A DNA stretch of 64,000 nt. Source: Forficula auricularia. Taxonomy: Eukaryota; Arthropoda; Insecta; Dermaptera; Forficulidae. Positions 34,446 through 47,170 of this stretch are shown one piece after another; position 1 is the first letter of the stretch; every line of letters begins with the position of its first letter. The notes under the pieces were generated by a model that was given only the letters and a program-made list of their open reading frames with translations, did not search any database and was not told where the DNA came from. The stretch spans positions 248,001 through 312,000 of the forward strand of contig JALMQS010000618.1 in NCBI GenBank assembly GCA_024734495.1, read 5' to 3'. The translations under genes were made by a program, and so were the position numbers.

Positions 34446-36449
34446 GAAAACTTAGCGGACTAGACAGTAAAAAATCGATATTTTATGTGACGTTATTTTG
34501 GATTATTGGAGCTTTAGAGGAAATTTTCACGAAAGAGACATCGACAATGGTGTCCTCGATCTACTAAAGCCATATTTGAAATTTTCATTAAAAATGACAA
34601 ATGGGGTTTTTGCAAAGAACGCCTGAAATGTAGTAATTTTATTGAATAACGTTTTCAACATTATGGTTATCATAAGTGATACGAAATTTGAAGCGATTTG
34701 CGAGATTCACATGATCATGATGCAGAAACTTCGTATTTTAATCGCACATTCAATAAAGATGTGAACTTTCGGATGATTTATTGGTGTAATTTTCACTTAT
34801 ATCTTCAATATAGTCCGTATATATTTGTTTCGATTCTTTCTTCCCTATAGACATTGAGAATTAGTAATATGAGTCCTAAAGTTTTGAGATTAATACTTTA
34901 AAGACTCAAAGTTCCGATGCTGAAATTTAACCTTAAAAAAAATCACAGGCAATGTTGTGGGATACTCGAGACTTCTTAACAAATTCGAAAACAAAGGGCT
35001 TTCCAAAATATAATATTGAACGAATTCACTATATTCGACAAAGTCAGAAGTTTGTAAATGAGGTGCAACGAGTTTCTGATCTCAGTTGGAGAAAACGTAT
35101 AGGTATTTAGAACCTTTCATCAAATCAAGAAAGTACTGATGCTATTTTAGGTCCAAAAACTTGAAATTAAAATTGATACAGATTAAGGTAATATATTACT
35201 TCACATAAGTAGTATATGTGATAGTATAAACATGCCAATATCGAGATTTTTAAGTCAGAGAGAGAAATACTTCCGCAAATGATTGTCTCCAAAACTTAAG
35301 AGAACTTTAGTAAAAGGAAGGATAAACATTTTTTATCATTTGGAAACATTACTTATCAAATGGTAGATTTAATTGTCCGAGATAAAACCAGTGATTAGAT
35401 TTTTGGCTTCCTATATAATTTAGAACTCAAGTTCCTTAGTTCAGGTCATTTTTTACTTTCATTTACATAGGGAAGTATTATTTTATATTTTCTAGTCCAT
35501 ATCAATATAAATAGTATCTTCTTTACCAAAATGTATAAGGCTACATAGAATAACTTTTAAGGGTTATATCTTCAGAATGTATAATTTTTTCCAAAGTTAT
35601 TTTTCAAAAATAGTAATAAATTGATGAATCTCATACTGTTTATTTTTATTTTCTCCAACGGTGGCGTTGACATCGCTTTTTGGGTACAAAACGAGTTATA
35701 TGCTACCAATCAGGGACGTAACCAGAAGAGAGCCACCCCTACTCCAAAATCGCCTAGTTAACACTATAAATAAATGCAAATTAACGAAAATGTAATATAT
35801 GTTTTATATATTTTTCATTAGTATATTTTCAAATTAATCAAATATTTTGATAAAAATTCTGATTTTTTTTTTTTATTTCAATTTGAGCCTTCCGTTAAAA
35901 ACTTATGGACACAAGTCTGTTCGAATAGACAAAAATTATAATACAATTGTGATATTTTGAGCAGGTGAAAAATCAATAAAATATTTAGACATTTCTCCTT
36001 ATTCAATTAGTCAGATAAGTATGACATCAACATCAATTATAAAGAAATAAAAAATACAATGAATAAGAAAATTTATATCTTTTATTCGTTTTTATTGAGA
36101 ACAATAGTCAATTCAAATATAATATTACTTGTTTGTTACGCATAATTAGTTCATGAATCAATACCTACATCAATTTTTTTATATCGTTTAATTTCATCAT
36201 CGAAAAGTTTTGAAATTTCTTATTTATTTTCAATTTTATAGAATTTTCTATGGTTTGGTAATAGAAAAAAAAATATTTACATGATTTATGATAGAGACAT
36301 AATAATTGAAGTATTGATTTATTCATTTTCGTTTCAAAACAAAAGCGTGATCAATTTCAAACAAAAATATTTTTTTTTTTGTTTATTTGAAAAAAAAATG
36401 GGGGATATATATAGTAGATATATAATAACAAAAATCGTGTAAAATTGGG
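34446..36449. other. AT-rich intergenic DNA
   Basis: No gene; only the solo end at 35709 was recognised. Confidence 0.55.
35709..35760. repeat. Solo hAT-like end (CAGGGACGTAACCAG)
   Basis: CAGGGACGTAACCAGAAGAG matches the terminus of the 22959-23225 element. No partner end was found downstream. A weaker similar string, CAGGACAGTAGCCAG, is at 49947. Confidence 0.4.
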
Positions 36450-36580
36450 TATTTTCACGGCCCCTTTCATTTTAAAGTGAATTAATGTTTTTAAAAATTC
36501 AGATAAATTCCATTCAATGAAATCTTGAACATTGATACCTCACAACCCATGATAAAAAATATTTTATTTTTTTATTTTAG
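36450..36580. repeat. Dispersed repeat shared with 46095-46225
   Basis: Both have CATTTTAAAGTGAATT, AATTCAGNNNAATTC and CATGATAAAAAATATTTTATTTTT / CTATGATAAAAAATATTTTTTATTT in the same order. Downstream part of the GGGTTCCGTAC-type repeat in the 45910 copy. Confidence 0.45.
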
Positions 36581-36689
36581 AATCCACAAAAATCTGATCT
36601 TTTCTAAAATATTAATTCAGTAAATATGATTTTTTATTTTAGGGAAAATTAAGAGAGTTAATTTATATATTATAAATAACAGATTCACG

Positions 36690-36870
36690 GGTTTTTGGAC
36701 AATTTTTTTTTATTAATGTTAAATATCAATTTTCGTACGACGTTTCGTTTCAAGACTTTTTCAAGTACTCAAGTCCTGAAAAAGGACGAAACGTCGTACG
36801 AAAATTGATATTTAACATTAATAAAAAAATTGTCTAAAAACCCGTGAATCTTTATTTATTATTAAAATGG
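36690..36870. mobile_element. Long inverted repeat with decayed hammerhead-like core
   Basis: Arms of about 75 nt run from GATTCACGGG and TATTAATGTTAAATATC inwards to GTACGACGTTTCG, and are mirrored up to CCCGTGAATC. The centre carries GAAACGTCGTAC in both directions, but the CTGANGA half reads CTGAAAA and stem II is nearly absent, so it is a dead relative of the hammerhead repeats. Confidence 0.5.
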
Positions 36871-36944
36871 ACATGAATCAACTAAATTTATATATTACTG
36901 ATTTTAAAATTTGTTTCATATTTACTTTTGTTAAGGGAGAATGG

Positions 36945-37190
36945 TGTGGGTTCTTGGTGAAACATTTTAAATAAAGTAAAAAAAATTTGAAATTTTTTTT
37001 AAAAAACTTTTTTAAAATTTAAAATATAAAATACTAGGTAGGTTTTGTATTCACTGTCCTTTGTGAACTCCTGAAGATAGGCTTATAACCCGAAATATTT
37101 ATAGAGTCGTGCTAAACAAGCATCTGATCTTTTATTTATGTGAAACCTAGCTAGTATTTTAAATTTTAAAAAGTTTAAAAATAAAATCTT
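36945..37190. mobile_element. Second copy of the 26920 inverted-repeat family
   Basis: Begins with GGGAGAATGGTGT and GGTGAAACATTTTAA, then the same arm, centre (CTGAAGA at 37071-37077, CCCGAAATATT) and right arm ending in GAAACCTAGCTAGT. The left arm has lost the CACGACTC segment. A third, heavily collapsed remnant begins with the same GGGAGAATGGTGT at about 49258. Confidence 0.5.
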
Positions 37191-37557
37191 TATTTTATCA
37201 TATTTACTTGACAACCTACAATGTTCTGACAGAGAAACATACAGACTGTATTGGTCCGGTTTTATTTCTCAATTGAACACTGAAATTTAATTTTCAAATA
37301 AAAAAAATAAATAATAAAAAAAGAAGAATAAAGCAATCAACCCTCAGCTATTTTTTTTTTTTTTTTTTAATAATACTGATGTAAAGAATTAATACTCCAA
37401 AAACAAGTAACACCTATATATTAGAATAGATTAGGCTCTGGCTAAATTATCCTTTTATGACTATATCAGTTATGGAAATTAGAAAGCAAGTATTATTATT
37501 ATTATTTAGCGTAGTATAGCATTTTTTTCATTACAAAATACTACATAATATATTATA

Positions 37558-37977
37558 TATCTTGAAGTAAAAAACCGTTTTTAGTGAGAACCGGTTCTTA
37601 CTAGTTAAAATGCGTTTCAATGAATACCTTTGTGGCAACTAGAATTTACTGATATTAGTTGAGTATGTTTCAAAGGCCTAGAATATTCATTTATGACCTT
37701 CCACCTCATTTTGGGTGTTTTTTTTTAATTTTTAAACGAAAATTTCAAAAATTACATTCCCTACAACTTTGCTTCTATTTTTGACATTTTTGTTTAAAAT
37801 TTTTTGAAAATAAACACCCAAAATCAGGCGGAAGGTCAAAAATGAAGATTCTAGACCTTTGAACCAAACTCAACCAACCTCAGTAAATTCTAGTTGCCAC
37901 AAAGGTATTCAGTGAAACGCGTTTTAAATAGTAAGAACCCGTTCTTACTAAAAAACGGGTTTTTACTGCAACATAAG
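37558..37977. mobile_element. Foldback MITE, copy 2 (AGTAAAAACCCG ends)
   Basis: Same family and length as 32909-33322, same internal order of motifs (GCAACTAGAATTTACTGA, ATGAAGATTCTAGACC). Loop differs (ACTTTGCTTC). The two copies are clearly related but each arm has its own mutations. Confidence 0.75.
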
Positions 37978-38799
37978 TATATACAAAATTAAAAAAAAGC
38001 CATATAAAAATATTTAGAACGGAAACCCGATCATAGACTAATGTCCAATGTCCACTCAGTTTATGTAGAGAACAAGTAAATATAAATATTGTGAAAATTT
38101 TCGAAAAATTAAAAATTTAAGACTTAATAATAAAATATAGCCTATAAATGAGGACCAATCAATTTCAATAAAATTTATCTAGAATTAATATCCTATAGTC
38201 CTCTCTCCCAGCATCTCTTACTATGGAAAATAGTTTTTTGTTGTTGTTTTTTTTAGAAGAAAATCAAGTTAAATGAATCGATCCAGGGCAAGTTGTATTA
38301 CTTGTACCACACTAGAATAGACTGGCCTCGACTTAGCGACCTCTCACTCTATTAACTAGTAACGGCTATTTGCCTTCCAGGGAAAACGACAAGTAAGCTG
38401 ACCAGACAGAAGCGGTTCGATTACTTGGAAATAAAGTAAATATTACTAAACGAATCTGGCTGTGATTGACCAGAGACTTGCGCAAATCTTTTTATTAGTG
38501 CTTAATTAATATAACTTTATTAATTGATTAAAAAAATTTATTTACGATTTTGATCTAATTTTTTTTTTTAGATACTTTTACTTTACAACATTGAAAATAA
38601 ATATCGTAGTTTTGAATATTTGGTGAAAAGCAAAAAAAATACTTGTTCGGTATTCGGCTTTTGTCTATTTTGGCCAGGGGAAATGTGGTTTTGTGTCTAG
38701 GAATGTGTGTAAATAGACTAGTAATCAGCTTATGGTCAGTTAAATTTGAAAATAGTGTGCGTGGGTTTTGAACTCGAGAGTGGTATTTAAATGGGCTCT
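37978..38799. other. Intergenic DNA
   Basis: 38280-38470 is more complex (CTGGCCTCGACTTAGCGACC, AAGCGGTTCGATTAC) and may be a worn repeat or regulatory DNA. No ORF. Confidence 0.45.
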
Positions 38800-38970
38800 A
38801 GGAAAACTCATCGACCACAATTCATCGACGATAATTTATCAAATGTAGATGAATTGTCGTCGATGAATTGTTGTCGATGAGCTGATCGTCGACAAATAGA
38901 CGTTGACCTATTGCCTATTAGATGAATTATTTTTGATGAATTACCGTCGATGAATTGTGGTCGATGAATT
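38800..38970. repeat. Palindromic array of TCGATGAATTG repeats
   Basis: About ten copies of TCGATGAATTG or its complement, arranged so that the block is also a large inverted repeat (AAAACTCATCGACCACAAT at the left, ATTGTGGTCGATGAATTTT at the right). Could be a small foldback transposon. The peptide on the minus strand is a by-product of the repeats. Confidence 0.6.
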
Positions 38971-40094
38971 TTCCGGATCCCCAAAATAATATATTTCACA
39001 AAAATTTTTAATTCACAAGAGATCAAAATTAAAAAATAATTTTCTTTAATTTTATTAATTTTTAAAATATCAAATTTTTCTATTTAAAATATTTAATAAA
39101 TCAATTTGTATGTGCGTAGAAGTAGTAGTAATAAACAATGAATAGCAGGTGAACTATATCAATAAAAATAAATAAATTCATCATGTAGTAAAGTTTCCGT
39201 TAAATAACGTATTTATTTATTTATTGTATTTTATTTTAAGAGAGTAGCAATTGAACAGCGTGTGAGTTTAAGTCAACTAGCTTCTAAGAAAATGGATTCG
39301 AATAGTTAGATGTTATTTTTGATGCAATTAAATAAAAGTAAAAAACGAAGGAAACCCTCCAAGAGGCCATGTTGGATGAAATTAGGCTTCTCTCTTGAAT
39401 GAGCCCCGCCTACGAAGGAAACGGAAACAAATCGACCACCACAAAACGACATACATAAACAATTATATTTCTATAAAATTCGTTATAAAATTAAATAAAT
39501 AATAATAATAGTAAAAATAATTAGAATAATCAATTAATGCATATAAATAAGATGTAAACGATGTTAAGTATGTATAGATTGAAATTTTATTAGCTGTTGA
39601 TTTACTGTCTTCTTATGAAATCAATAAATTATGTTATTATAATATATGTATCGTAATAAGAATCATTAAATATTTATTTCTTTGAGGAATAAGGAGGAAA
39701 CAAATAACTACCTATCTAAATATATAATACAGTTTAAATGACTTTTATATCCCTATTTAAATATCTTATTAACTGTTGTAAAAGTAAGTACCTGTAATGG
39801 TTGACAGAAAATAGCAAAATAATTAGCATGTGGTCCATAAAATTGACGTTATCATTTTCAAGAAAATAAATCAAACGTACTAAATATATAAAATGTATTA
39901 AGTAAAAATAAAGAAAATTAAAATTAAATAATTTAACTCAGTATATAATATACCGTATATCAATATAAATTAATGGAAGTAATAATAAAATATTTTAAAA
40001 TCCCTTGGAGATGATATTTTTTAAATGAAGTGGATATTTTTTAGATTAATTATATAGATCGAAATGTCACATAAGTCAAAGATATTTAGAATAC
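38971..40094. other. AT-rich intergenic DNA
   Basis: Short complex piece at 39350-39450 (CCTCCAAGAGGCCATGTTGG). Nothing else recognised. Confidence 0.5.
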
Positions 40095-40205
40095 AAAATA
40101 TTCGATCCTTCCGAACTTGATTTACACAATATTGCATAAAATTGCATTTATGAAGAATATTGCATGAAATTCCATATTTGAAGAATATTGCATAAAATTA
40201 TATAA
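40095..40205. repeat. Short tandem repeat, GAATATTGCATNAAATT
   Basis: Three to four units of about 30 nt with ATATTGCAT and AAATT at 40130-40205. Confidence 0.6.
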
Positions 40206-43190
40206 TTAAACGATTCTTATAACTATTGCATATTTCGAGCCAAATACAGATGTTTTAAAAGTGAATTTTCGGAGTAAGAATCAGGGATGCGCAGTCCATA
40301 TGTGAAAAGTCGTGAGGTGCACGACTGCGCCTTTTTTGCATGTTAGTCACACCCTTAACTGATCTACCAATTTAGTTGTCTAAGTAGCAGGGGCTCCCAT
40401 TAAAGAAGGTAGGGCTATTAAATAACAAGACTGATTAGCGTGCTCTGACATGATTGTGTCTGGAGATGCTTCCCCGCCCTTTGCTCGCTAGAGAAGCCTG
40501 TGCGTCGCTCAGTTTGTCTGTAGCAATCGTCCGCAGTAATCTAAGCGACATATTTGACACTTGGTGTCTATAGCTTACTTTATTAGTTTATTCCTTCATA
40601 GCACTCTTTCAAATATATTATCTTTTTGTCTTCAATTTTAATTTTTTAGTTCATAAAAAAATTTATTTTGCCAGCTTTTACTGCATATCTTTGCAAATTT
40701 CAGCGTATTATACTGAATATTACTTGCATTTTTAACTTCATATTTTGACAGTTTTTACTGTATAAAATTTCGATCTCTACTAATAAGCTAAAAATTAGAA
40801 GACAAGTAGGTATGTATTAATAGGTTTATAATATTTGCTAAGTTTCATCTTTCTAGCAAAAGCCATTTACTGAATAAAAATTGTTAAATCATTAAAATTT
40901 ACAAAAAGCGTAATGAAAAAGCCCTTTTCTCCATTTTTAATATAACAAGTTTAGTTTTCTAAATTTATCAACTTCCTAAGGTAAGTGCACCGAACGATCA
41001 AACTATACAATAAATGAGCTATAAAAAGAGCTTAATATTTATTATAATCTCTTGTTAGTTGATTGTAATTTGAATTCCGAATAATGTGATTTTAGTGAGA
41101 TCGAGTGTATTCAAATAGAAATTTAATAAATAGAATAGAATGGTAATTTTATATAATTTCATGTATAATAGTCTAAATGTAATAAAGCAAGTGGAATTTT
41201 TCGTAATGTTACCACATTAGCATGTTCACTATTCATTCCAGGCCTGAGAGAATCTATTTACTTAATAGGCATCTATCGTTCCCACTCATCATTATTGTTG
41301 TAGCAACCAACTATGCAATCGATGCCAAGAATGCTGAATACAATCCTGATAAAAAGACAATCGAATAGTTTGAGAAATGCTTGGCTAAGGAGAGAGAATG
41401 ATAAGATTTATCATCAGAGAGGGGAAAAGAATTTGGAATAAACAAATAAAAAAATCAGAATTACAAATTTAAACATGTTTAAAAATTTTCTTTGAAGTGT
41501 AGTAACAAATATGATTATAATTAATTAAAATATTTTTATAAGTACATTCTTATGTTTAAAGACGTTTTTTCAGATGACTTGTCATCATTGAAAAAATCTC
41601 GTATATTGAAAATTTTTGAGTTTTTTAAATGTAATTGAACTTATTTTATTAATAACAAAATTTTTTAAACTATTTATCGTGTACCAGCTTCATCTAGGCC
41701 CACGGGCCCGGATGCGCCTGCCCCCTGCGGAGAGGTATTCAAAATGTCTTCGAGCTGCGAGTATGACAAAGTTAGGCTATTTCGACGCAAATGTATTCCA
41801 CGGACAACATAAAATGGATTTATTAGAATATTCTCATTTTATTTTGTTTTGCAAAGTTAAAGGACAAAATGGTGGAAAATGTGAAAAGCGTTTCACAGCT
41901 CGGTACGCAGTGTGCAAATTTTAATAATTTGTTCTGAAAAATCAATTCTGCAACTATCGACGAGAAAAACACCCTTTAATTCAATTTGAAAAATTTTGTA
42001 ACGATCCTAGGGATTCGGCTCTTTGTATGTTATTAAAATCAATATAAACAATTATTGAACAGAATTGTTCAGCTCATTTGCAAGAGCGATTTAAAAGATT
42101 TCTATATAAAGAATCGATTTTAAATATTTTTCATTAAGAAGTTCTAAAGCTAGAAAAGCCCAAAATCTAATCAGTTCTTTGTTTTGAATGTATAAACATT
42201 TTGAAACCCGAACATCTACCTGTTCTTAGTTAATCGGAATCGAGACAGACAGAAAAAAATACATACCCTACTTCAAAATTTATTTGCATATGCAAATAAA
42301 AGAAATTGAGTTTATTTGCTTTGAAATAATTACTATCAGAAGTTTCAATTTTAAAAATTTTATTTACACTGAAACCCCCTTTATCCTGATAAAATACGAT
42401 AAGAATTTTCAAATATCGTCATAATTGATCAAATCAATGGTAACGTTTTGTAATAATTACTATAATAATACTGCACTGACAGTTAAAAAATATGTTGCGG
42501 TCAAGCCCCAACAAAAGTCTAATTTCTCCCAATAGATGGCACTGGCGAAACACAACTCAAAAATGTGAGTGATAAATAACATATGTTCTTATATATTGAA
42601 CAGAGAAGATATGAATAATCAATTCACTCCCGGATTGAAACACTCGAGAGTATCGGGCGCTCCGCCCGTATGGACAAGGCCAACATTCGGAAGGATATTT
42701 ATTTATTAGAGCCATTAAGTAGTATATGTACAAAATATGTAATTTTATTAATAGAAAAAATAAATATAAATAAACTGCTGGACAAGGGATTTGCATACAA
42801 TTTAAAAATAAAAAAAAAACCTAATTTGAATTTAAAATGTATTATTGTTTGTTTTTGTTTTTTTATTAATGTATATAATCGTCGCAATTGAACTTTGATC
42901 AATCAAGAAAAAGAGACTAAACAGTTTGTTATTAATTAAATGACTCTTTTAGTGCGGAGCCCACGGCCTAGGCGGGCTTCCCACCTTGTAAAAAGTGGTT
43001 GAAAATTGGACCTGTAGAATTGGATTTATTCGAGCCAGCCGCGGCGGCCACATGCCCGAAATCATATTTAAACATTAATGGCATAAAATTATCCTTCCAA
43101 TAAAGCCAAATTGATGGACATTAAAACGATTTTCTTGTGTTTTATTTCAATTCGAAGTTCTATACCTCTAAAAAAAACACCCTATATATA
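40206..43190. other. Intergenic DNA with unassigned GC-richer pieces
   Basis: 40270-40560 (GGGATGCGCAGTCC, GTGCACGACTGCGCC, CGCCCTTTGCTCGC) and 41690-41920 (CCCACGGGCCCGGATGCGCC) are of higher complexity. The 102-aa ORF over the latter has no recognisable domain. A hairpin TTTTTTCAGATGAC / GTCATCATTGAAAAAA is at 41573-41597. 42592-42630 and 44213-44250 share TATATTGAACAGAGAA.. and ATTCCCGGA. Confidence 0.4.
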
Positions 43191-43193
43191 ATA

Positions 43194-43856
43194 CGAAGAT
43201 AAGTAAAAAATTACCTACACTTTTCGTTCTACAACTTTATTAAACTAAGATAGGTGTACAACAGATACATTATTTTTCGATATAGTCTCCACCTTTAGCA
43301 ATGCACTTGGTCCAGCGAGCCACAAGCTTCCGGGTGCCTTCCTGGTAGAAGGTTTTCGGTTGGTCATGAAGCCACTTTTGCATCCCATCCCGAATGTCCA
43401 TGTCTGAGGCAAATCGACGACCTCTCAAAGCTTCCTTGAGCGGTCCAAAGAGATGAAAGTCTGAGGGAGCGAGATCTGGGCTGTAAAGAGGGTGTTCCAG
43501 GGTCTCAAAGTTGACGGTCGCCCAGCTCCCTCTTTTTGTGTTACGCTAGTTCGGCCATAAAAAAACGCTTTTACGAGATAAAGCACTTTCCCCGTATTGT
43601 GACAAAAGTCTCCGGTGAATTTCAGCACCTTTCACACCCTTTGACCACTCCTCGTTGCTCCTCTTTGGTGCAATCTGATAGCGGAGCTGACATGCTTATG
43701 CTGTTGTAGCTAGACGACAACTGACGCGATCGTGATTAAATTCCGCACACGTGACCAAAGACGCGCCAACTCAACGCATGCGCATGCGGCCGCCTCCTAT
43801 CTTAGTTTAATAGAGTTGTAGAACGAAAAGTGTAGGTAATTTTTGACTTACCCTCG
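43194..43856 (-). mobile_element. Internally deleted mariner element
   Basis: Inverted repeats of about 60 nt start CGAAGATAAGTAAAAAATTACC and CGAGGGTAAGTCAAAAATTACC, with TA on both sides (43192-43193, 43857-43858). The minus strand encodes the start and the end of a mariner transposase; the middle, with the first two catalytic Asp residues, is missing. Confidence 0.85.
43270..43710 (-). pseudogene. Mariner transposase remnant (N- and C-terminal parts fused)
   Basis: The N-terminal part (from 43700 down) reads MSAPLSDCTKEEQRGVVK, GVKGAEIHRRLLSQYGE and GRTSVTQKEGAGRPST, the DNA-binding and linker region. After a deletion and frame change it continues LEHPLYSPDLAPSDFHLFG (third Asp), QPKTFYQEGTRKLVARWTKC and ends near KGGDYIEK. 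It cannot make an active enzyme. Confidence 0.8.
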
Positions 43857-44388
43857 TATAGCGAATATAAATATGTATATAATTAATTTTTGTTAGATTA
43901 TTTCAAAGGTTTGAATACCTTATGCTACTCACGGAAAATTATAACATTTTTAAATTTTATGCAAAACTTTTTGTCCAGCAGTTTATATAACATCTCGCCA
44001 GCAGCCATTAATTAGTAGCAGCAGAGATAAATATTGGGCCGAGAAATATCCGATATATAGTATATATTCATCGACATCAGTATAATTATTCCCGGTTTTG
44101 TTCTCGAACATAAACGAGAATCATGGCCAATTTTGAGCCACATAGATTACGTTTTGTTTCTCTTGTTCTCTTACTACCTACTACTTCTTCTCACTACCAT
44201 TGTTCTTCTATATTGAACAGAGAACAATGAAGAATGAAGTCATTCCCGGACTAGACCCTCAGAGATGGCTTCACCCAAAGACGCCAAAAGGGCGCAGAAA
44301 AATTTGCCTAAAGGCGCACAAGAAATAAACATGTTTCCGAATGTTCACTCGTTCAAACGGAGGGTGCGTTCACAAATACCTAAATTTC

Positions 44389-45108
44389 ACTTTACCATAA
44401 AGGGTAAGGTCAAGTATTCTAATCGTGCATGAAAAAAGTGTTTTTTTTTTATTCTTTTTTTCGAAATATCTCAAAAACGGCTGAAACTATTTTGATAAAA
44501 AAAATTGGGTGAAACCATGGCATTTCGGTCTACAAAAAAGCTCTAATAAGTGAACATCGAAAAAATTATATTTTTCGAAATAATAACTGTTTTCTCAAAA
44601 TGTCTGTTAGTTAGTCTGTTATTCTGTTAGCCTGTGCGTTACCAAATTTTGTGGACGAGCTAGCTTAAAAACTAGTGTGAATATCAAAACCAAATTTCAC
44701 ACGTAGTTTTGATGCATTGAGATTAAGAGCTGATTAGATTTTGGTGCATATCGATCCAAAATTAAGGGGGAAGGGGGGGGGTTAAAATTTAAAATTATAA
44801 TATTTTCAAACTAAAAAAAACAAGAAAAATGAAATATACTATAAAATGAATCTATAATAATGAAAATATTTTTTTTCTGGAGGCAAAATTAGGAGGAGGG
44901 GTAGGTCAAAAATAAAAATCTAGGCCATTTGAGGAAACTCAACCATATTTTGTATACAAAATCAGAGGGCCCTAGAACATTAAAAATGCAAAAACAAACC
45001 GGCCAAATGGGGGAGGGGGGGGGGTCAAAAAATGAAAATCTAGGCCCAAACTCAACCAGAAGTAGGTAATGGTAAAGTCAAGTGGATCGCCACACAGAAC
45101 GTGTCAAT
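44389..45108. mobile_element. Dispersed element, copy 1 (ACTTTACCATA... start)
   Basis: Shares with 47811-48470 the start ACTTTACCATAAAGGGTAAGG, AATCGTGCATGAAAAAAGTG, ACGGCTGAAACTATTTTG, GAACATCGAAAAA and the end GGTAAAGTCAAGTGGAT. Contains G-runs (44767-44780, 45010-45022). Class unknown; no ORF. Confidence 0.65.
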
Positions 45109-46369
45109 TTATTATAAAAGTGATGACTTTTTATTAATTTTTAGGATTGATGGAATATTGAATAAGGCATTACAAATAGTTAAGGTTGTATAATTTCAAG
45201 AAAACCAACTTAGTAGAAGTGGGTCAAAATTCAATTATAAGAATCTACCCAAACAAGCAGAAAACAACGTTTAATAAAAGCATGTAAGAGATAAAATGAA
45301 TATTAATATAATAAAAACTGGGAAATAATCCTATGCTAAAATATAAAATACCAATTAAAAATATATTAAACAAGTTAAAAACATGAAATACCTAAGACAT
45401 CGGTGATTTTTTTCTTAGATTGTCAGTTTAATATTTTTTTTAAATTCGTAATTTTTAATTTTTTTTCATAATTATTATATAAAAAAAATGTTAGTTTTTT
45501 GTATCAATAAACCAAAAAATAAATAATGATAATCACTCAATTAATATGCTATTATTCCCTCATCAATATGATAAACGAGAACTAAAATCAACATCTGGTC
45601 GAACGTGTTTTTCACCTTCAATTTCCCCTTGTTTTCTTTACTCTTAATTAACTAAGGTATATAGTATACCTTTGCCAAATAAGGCCATCTAACGCTTGAA
45701 AATATGTTGTGTAGTTACTAAAAGAGAAAACATTCTGAACATTGTACTGCAACAAGCTGTGAGATTTATGATACTGTTCTCGGGGAGCAGAGCAATAATA
45801 CCGACCTACTTTGTAGTTTTGTTGAAGTTTTTTTTGAATATGTAGGAATAAATGTAAACTTAGTTTAAACGCCATTCATTTTATGAACAAAAATAAATAA
45901 ATAAACCGGTAAAGTGCGAGGCCGGTTCGCATACATAAGATTCCGTACATCTTATCTTACAAAATACATACTTGAGATATCAAGTCGTTGCTCAAAAAGA
46001 GAAATGTATGAATTCGTAGAATTTTTTCAAAATTTAAGTAATGTACTTTCTAAGATCAACTATAGGTTCGAAAAATGGCTAAACTTGGGTACTAAGGCCC
46101 GCTCATCCTATCATTTTAAAGTGAATTGAATTTTTAAGAATTCAGTCTAATTCTACATAATGGGATCTTTACAGGAATACCAAACACCCTATGATAAAAA
46201 ATATTTTTTATTTTTATTCAGACAAAAATATTGTTGACACTTTCCAAAATAAAAAGTTGCTGAAAATTTTAAAACTTGTATATAGTTTTCCAAGTTGGTA
46301 TCTTTATGAGATACAAAAAGACCAACGAACCTTCATATAAGCAGACATTGTATTGAGACCAATAGGGAT
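45109..46369. other. AT-rich intergenic DNA
   Basis: Apart from the repeat pieces at 45910-45960 and 46095-46225, no gene or element was recognised. Confidence 0.5.
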
Positions 46370-46456
46370 TCGCTAGAAAAATCAATGAGGTTGTCCTCTG
46401 CTTGACGCAAATAAATGAATATATTCATTATATTATATACATATATATGTATATTA
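46370..46456 (+). repeat. Dispersed 50-nt repeat, left flank of foldback element
   Basis: GAAAAATCAATGAGGTTGTCC, TCTGCTTGACGCAAATAAAT. Best-paired copy of the potential ATCAA/TTGA and GAGG/CCTC stem. Confidence 0.55.
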
Positions 46457-47085
46457 GGGGTAGTCCATATTTTAGATATTTTCGAATTTTTACGCTGACA
46501 GAGGCTCCTATGGTTCGAAATAAATAAAAAAAAAAATATCGCCCCAAGTTTCAAGTCTCTATCTCAATTTTAACCGGTGCTGGACAGCGGTGCTAGTTTC
46601 CCATCTAAATAACATGTGTTTTTTGGTATTGAACGATCAATTTTTTATTTCGGCCAAAGTAATGGTTCAAAAAATTTGAAAATGTGGACTTTATCCTTAT
46701 AATAGTAGTTATCCTTCAGAATTTTTACGGATTTTTAGCTATTGTAATTTTGGAGTTACAGCGAGATAAAATACTGTATACAGTATCTTAGTGTTAGTTT
46801 GTTATAGACTCCAACATTATAATAACTAAAATTCTGAGGGATAGGTACTATTATAAGGATAAAGTGTATAAAGAGTTACAAATTTTTTGATCTATTACTT
46901 TGGCCGGAATAAAAAATTGATCGTTCAATGCCAAAAACCCCATGTTATTTAGATGGGGAACTGTCCGGCAGAGGTTAAAATAGAGATAGAGACTTGAAAC
47001 TTGGGGGATATTTTTTTAATTTATTTTGAACCATATGGAGCTCTGTCAGGTAAAAATTCGAAAATACCCAAAATAAGAATCACCC
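46457..47085. mobile_element. Large foldback element with TA duplication (Tc/mariner type)
   Basis: Inverted arms of about 260 nt start GGGGTAGTCCATATTTT and end AAAATAAGAATCACCC, with TA on both sides (46455-46456, 47086-47087). Inner motifs include TGAACGATCAATTTTTTAT and ATTCTGAGGGATA. It sits exactly between two inverted copies of the dispersed 50-nt repeat (46378, 47092). Confidence 0.75.
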
Positions 47086-47170
47086 TATGTATATGTTTAT
47101 TTGCAACAGGCAGGTGACAACCTCGTTGATTTCGCCTTACGAATTATCAACTCTGCTATTCTCGGGAAAC
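47086..47170 (-). repeat. Dispersed 50-nt repeat, right flank of foldback element
   Basis: Inverted copy (TGTTTATTTGCAACAGGCAGG..ACCTCGTTGATTTCGCC). With the left copy it makes the host locus of the 46457 element a palindrome itself. Confidence 0.55.

Noticed and set aside
41616..41924. 102-aa ORF with Cys and His residues
   Set aside because: No recognised family and no splice or homology support; sits in repeat-rich DNA.
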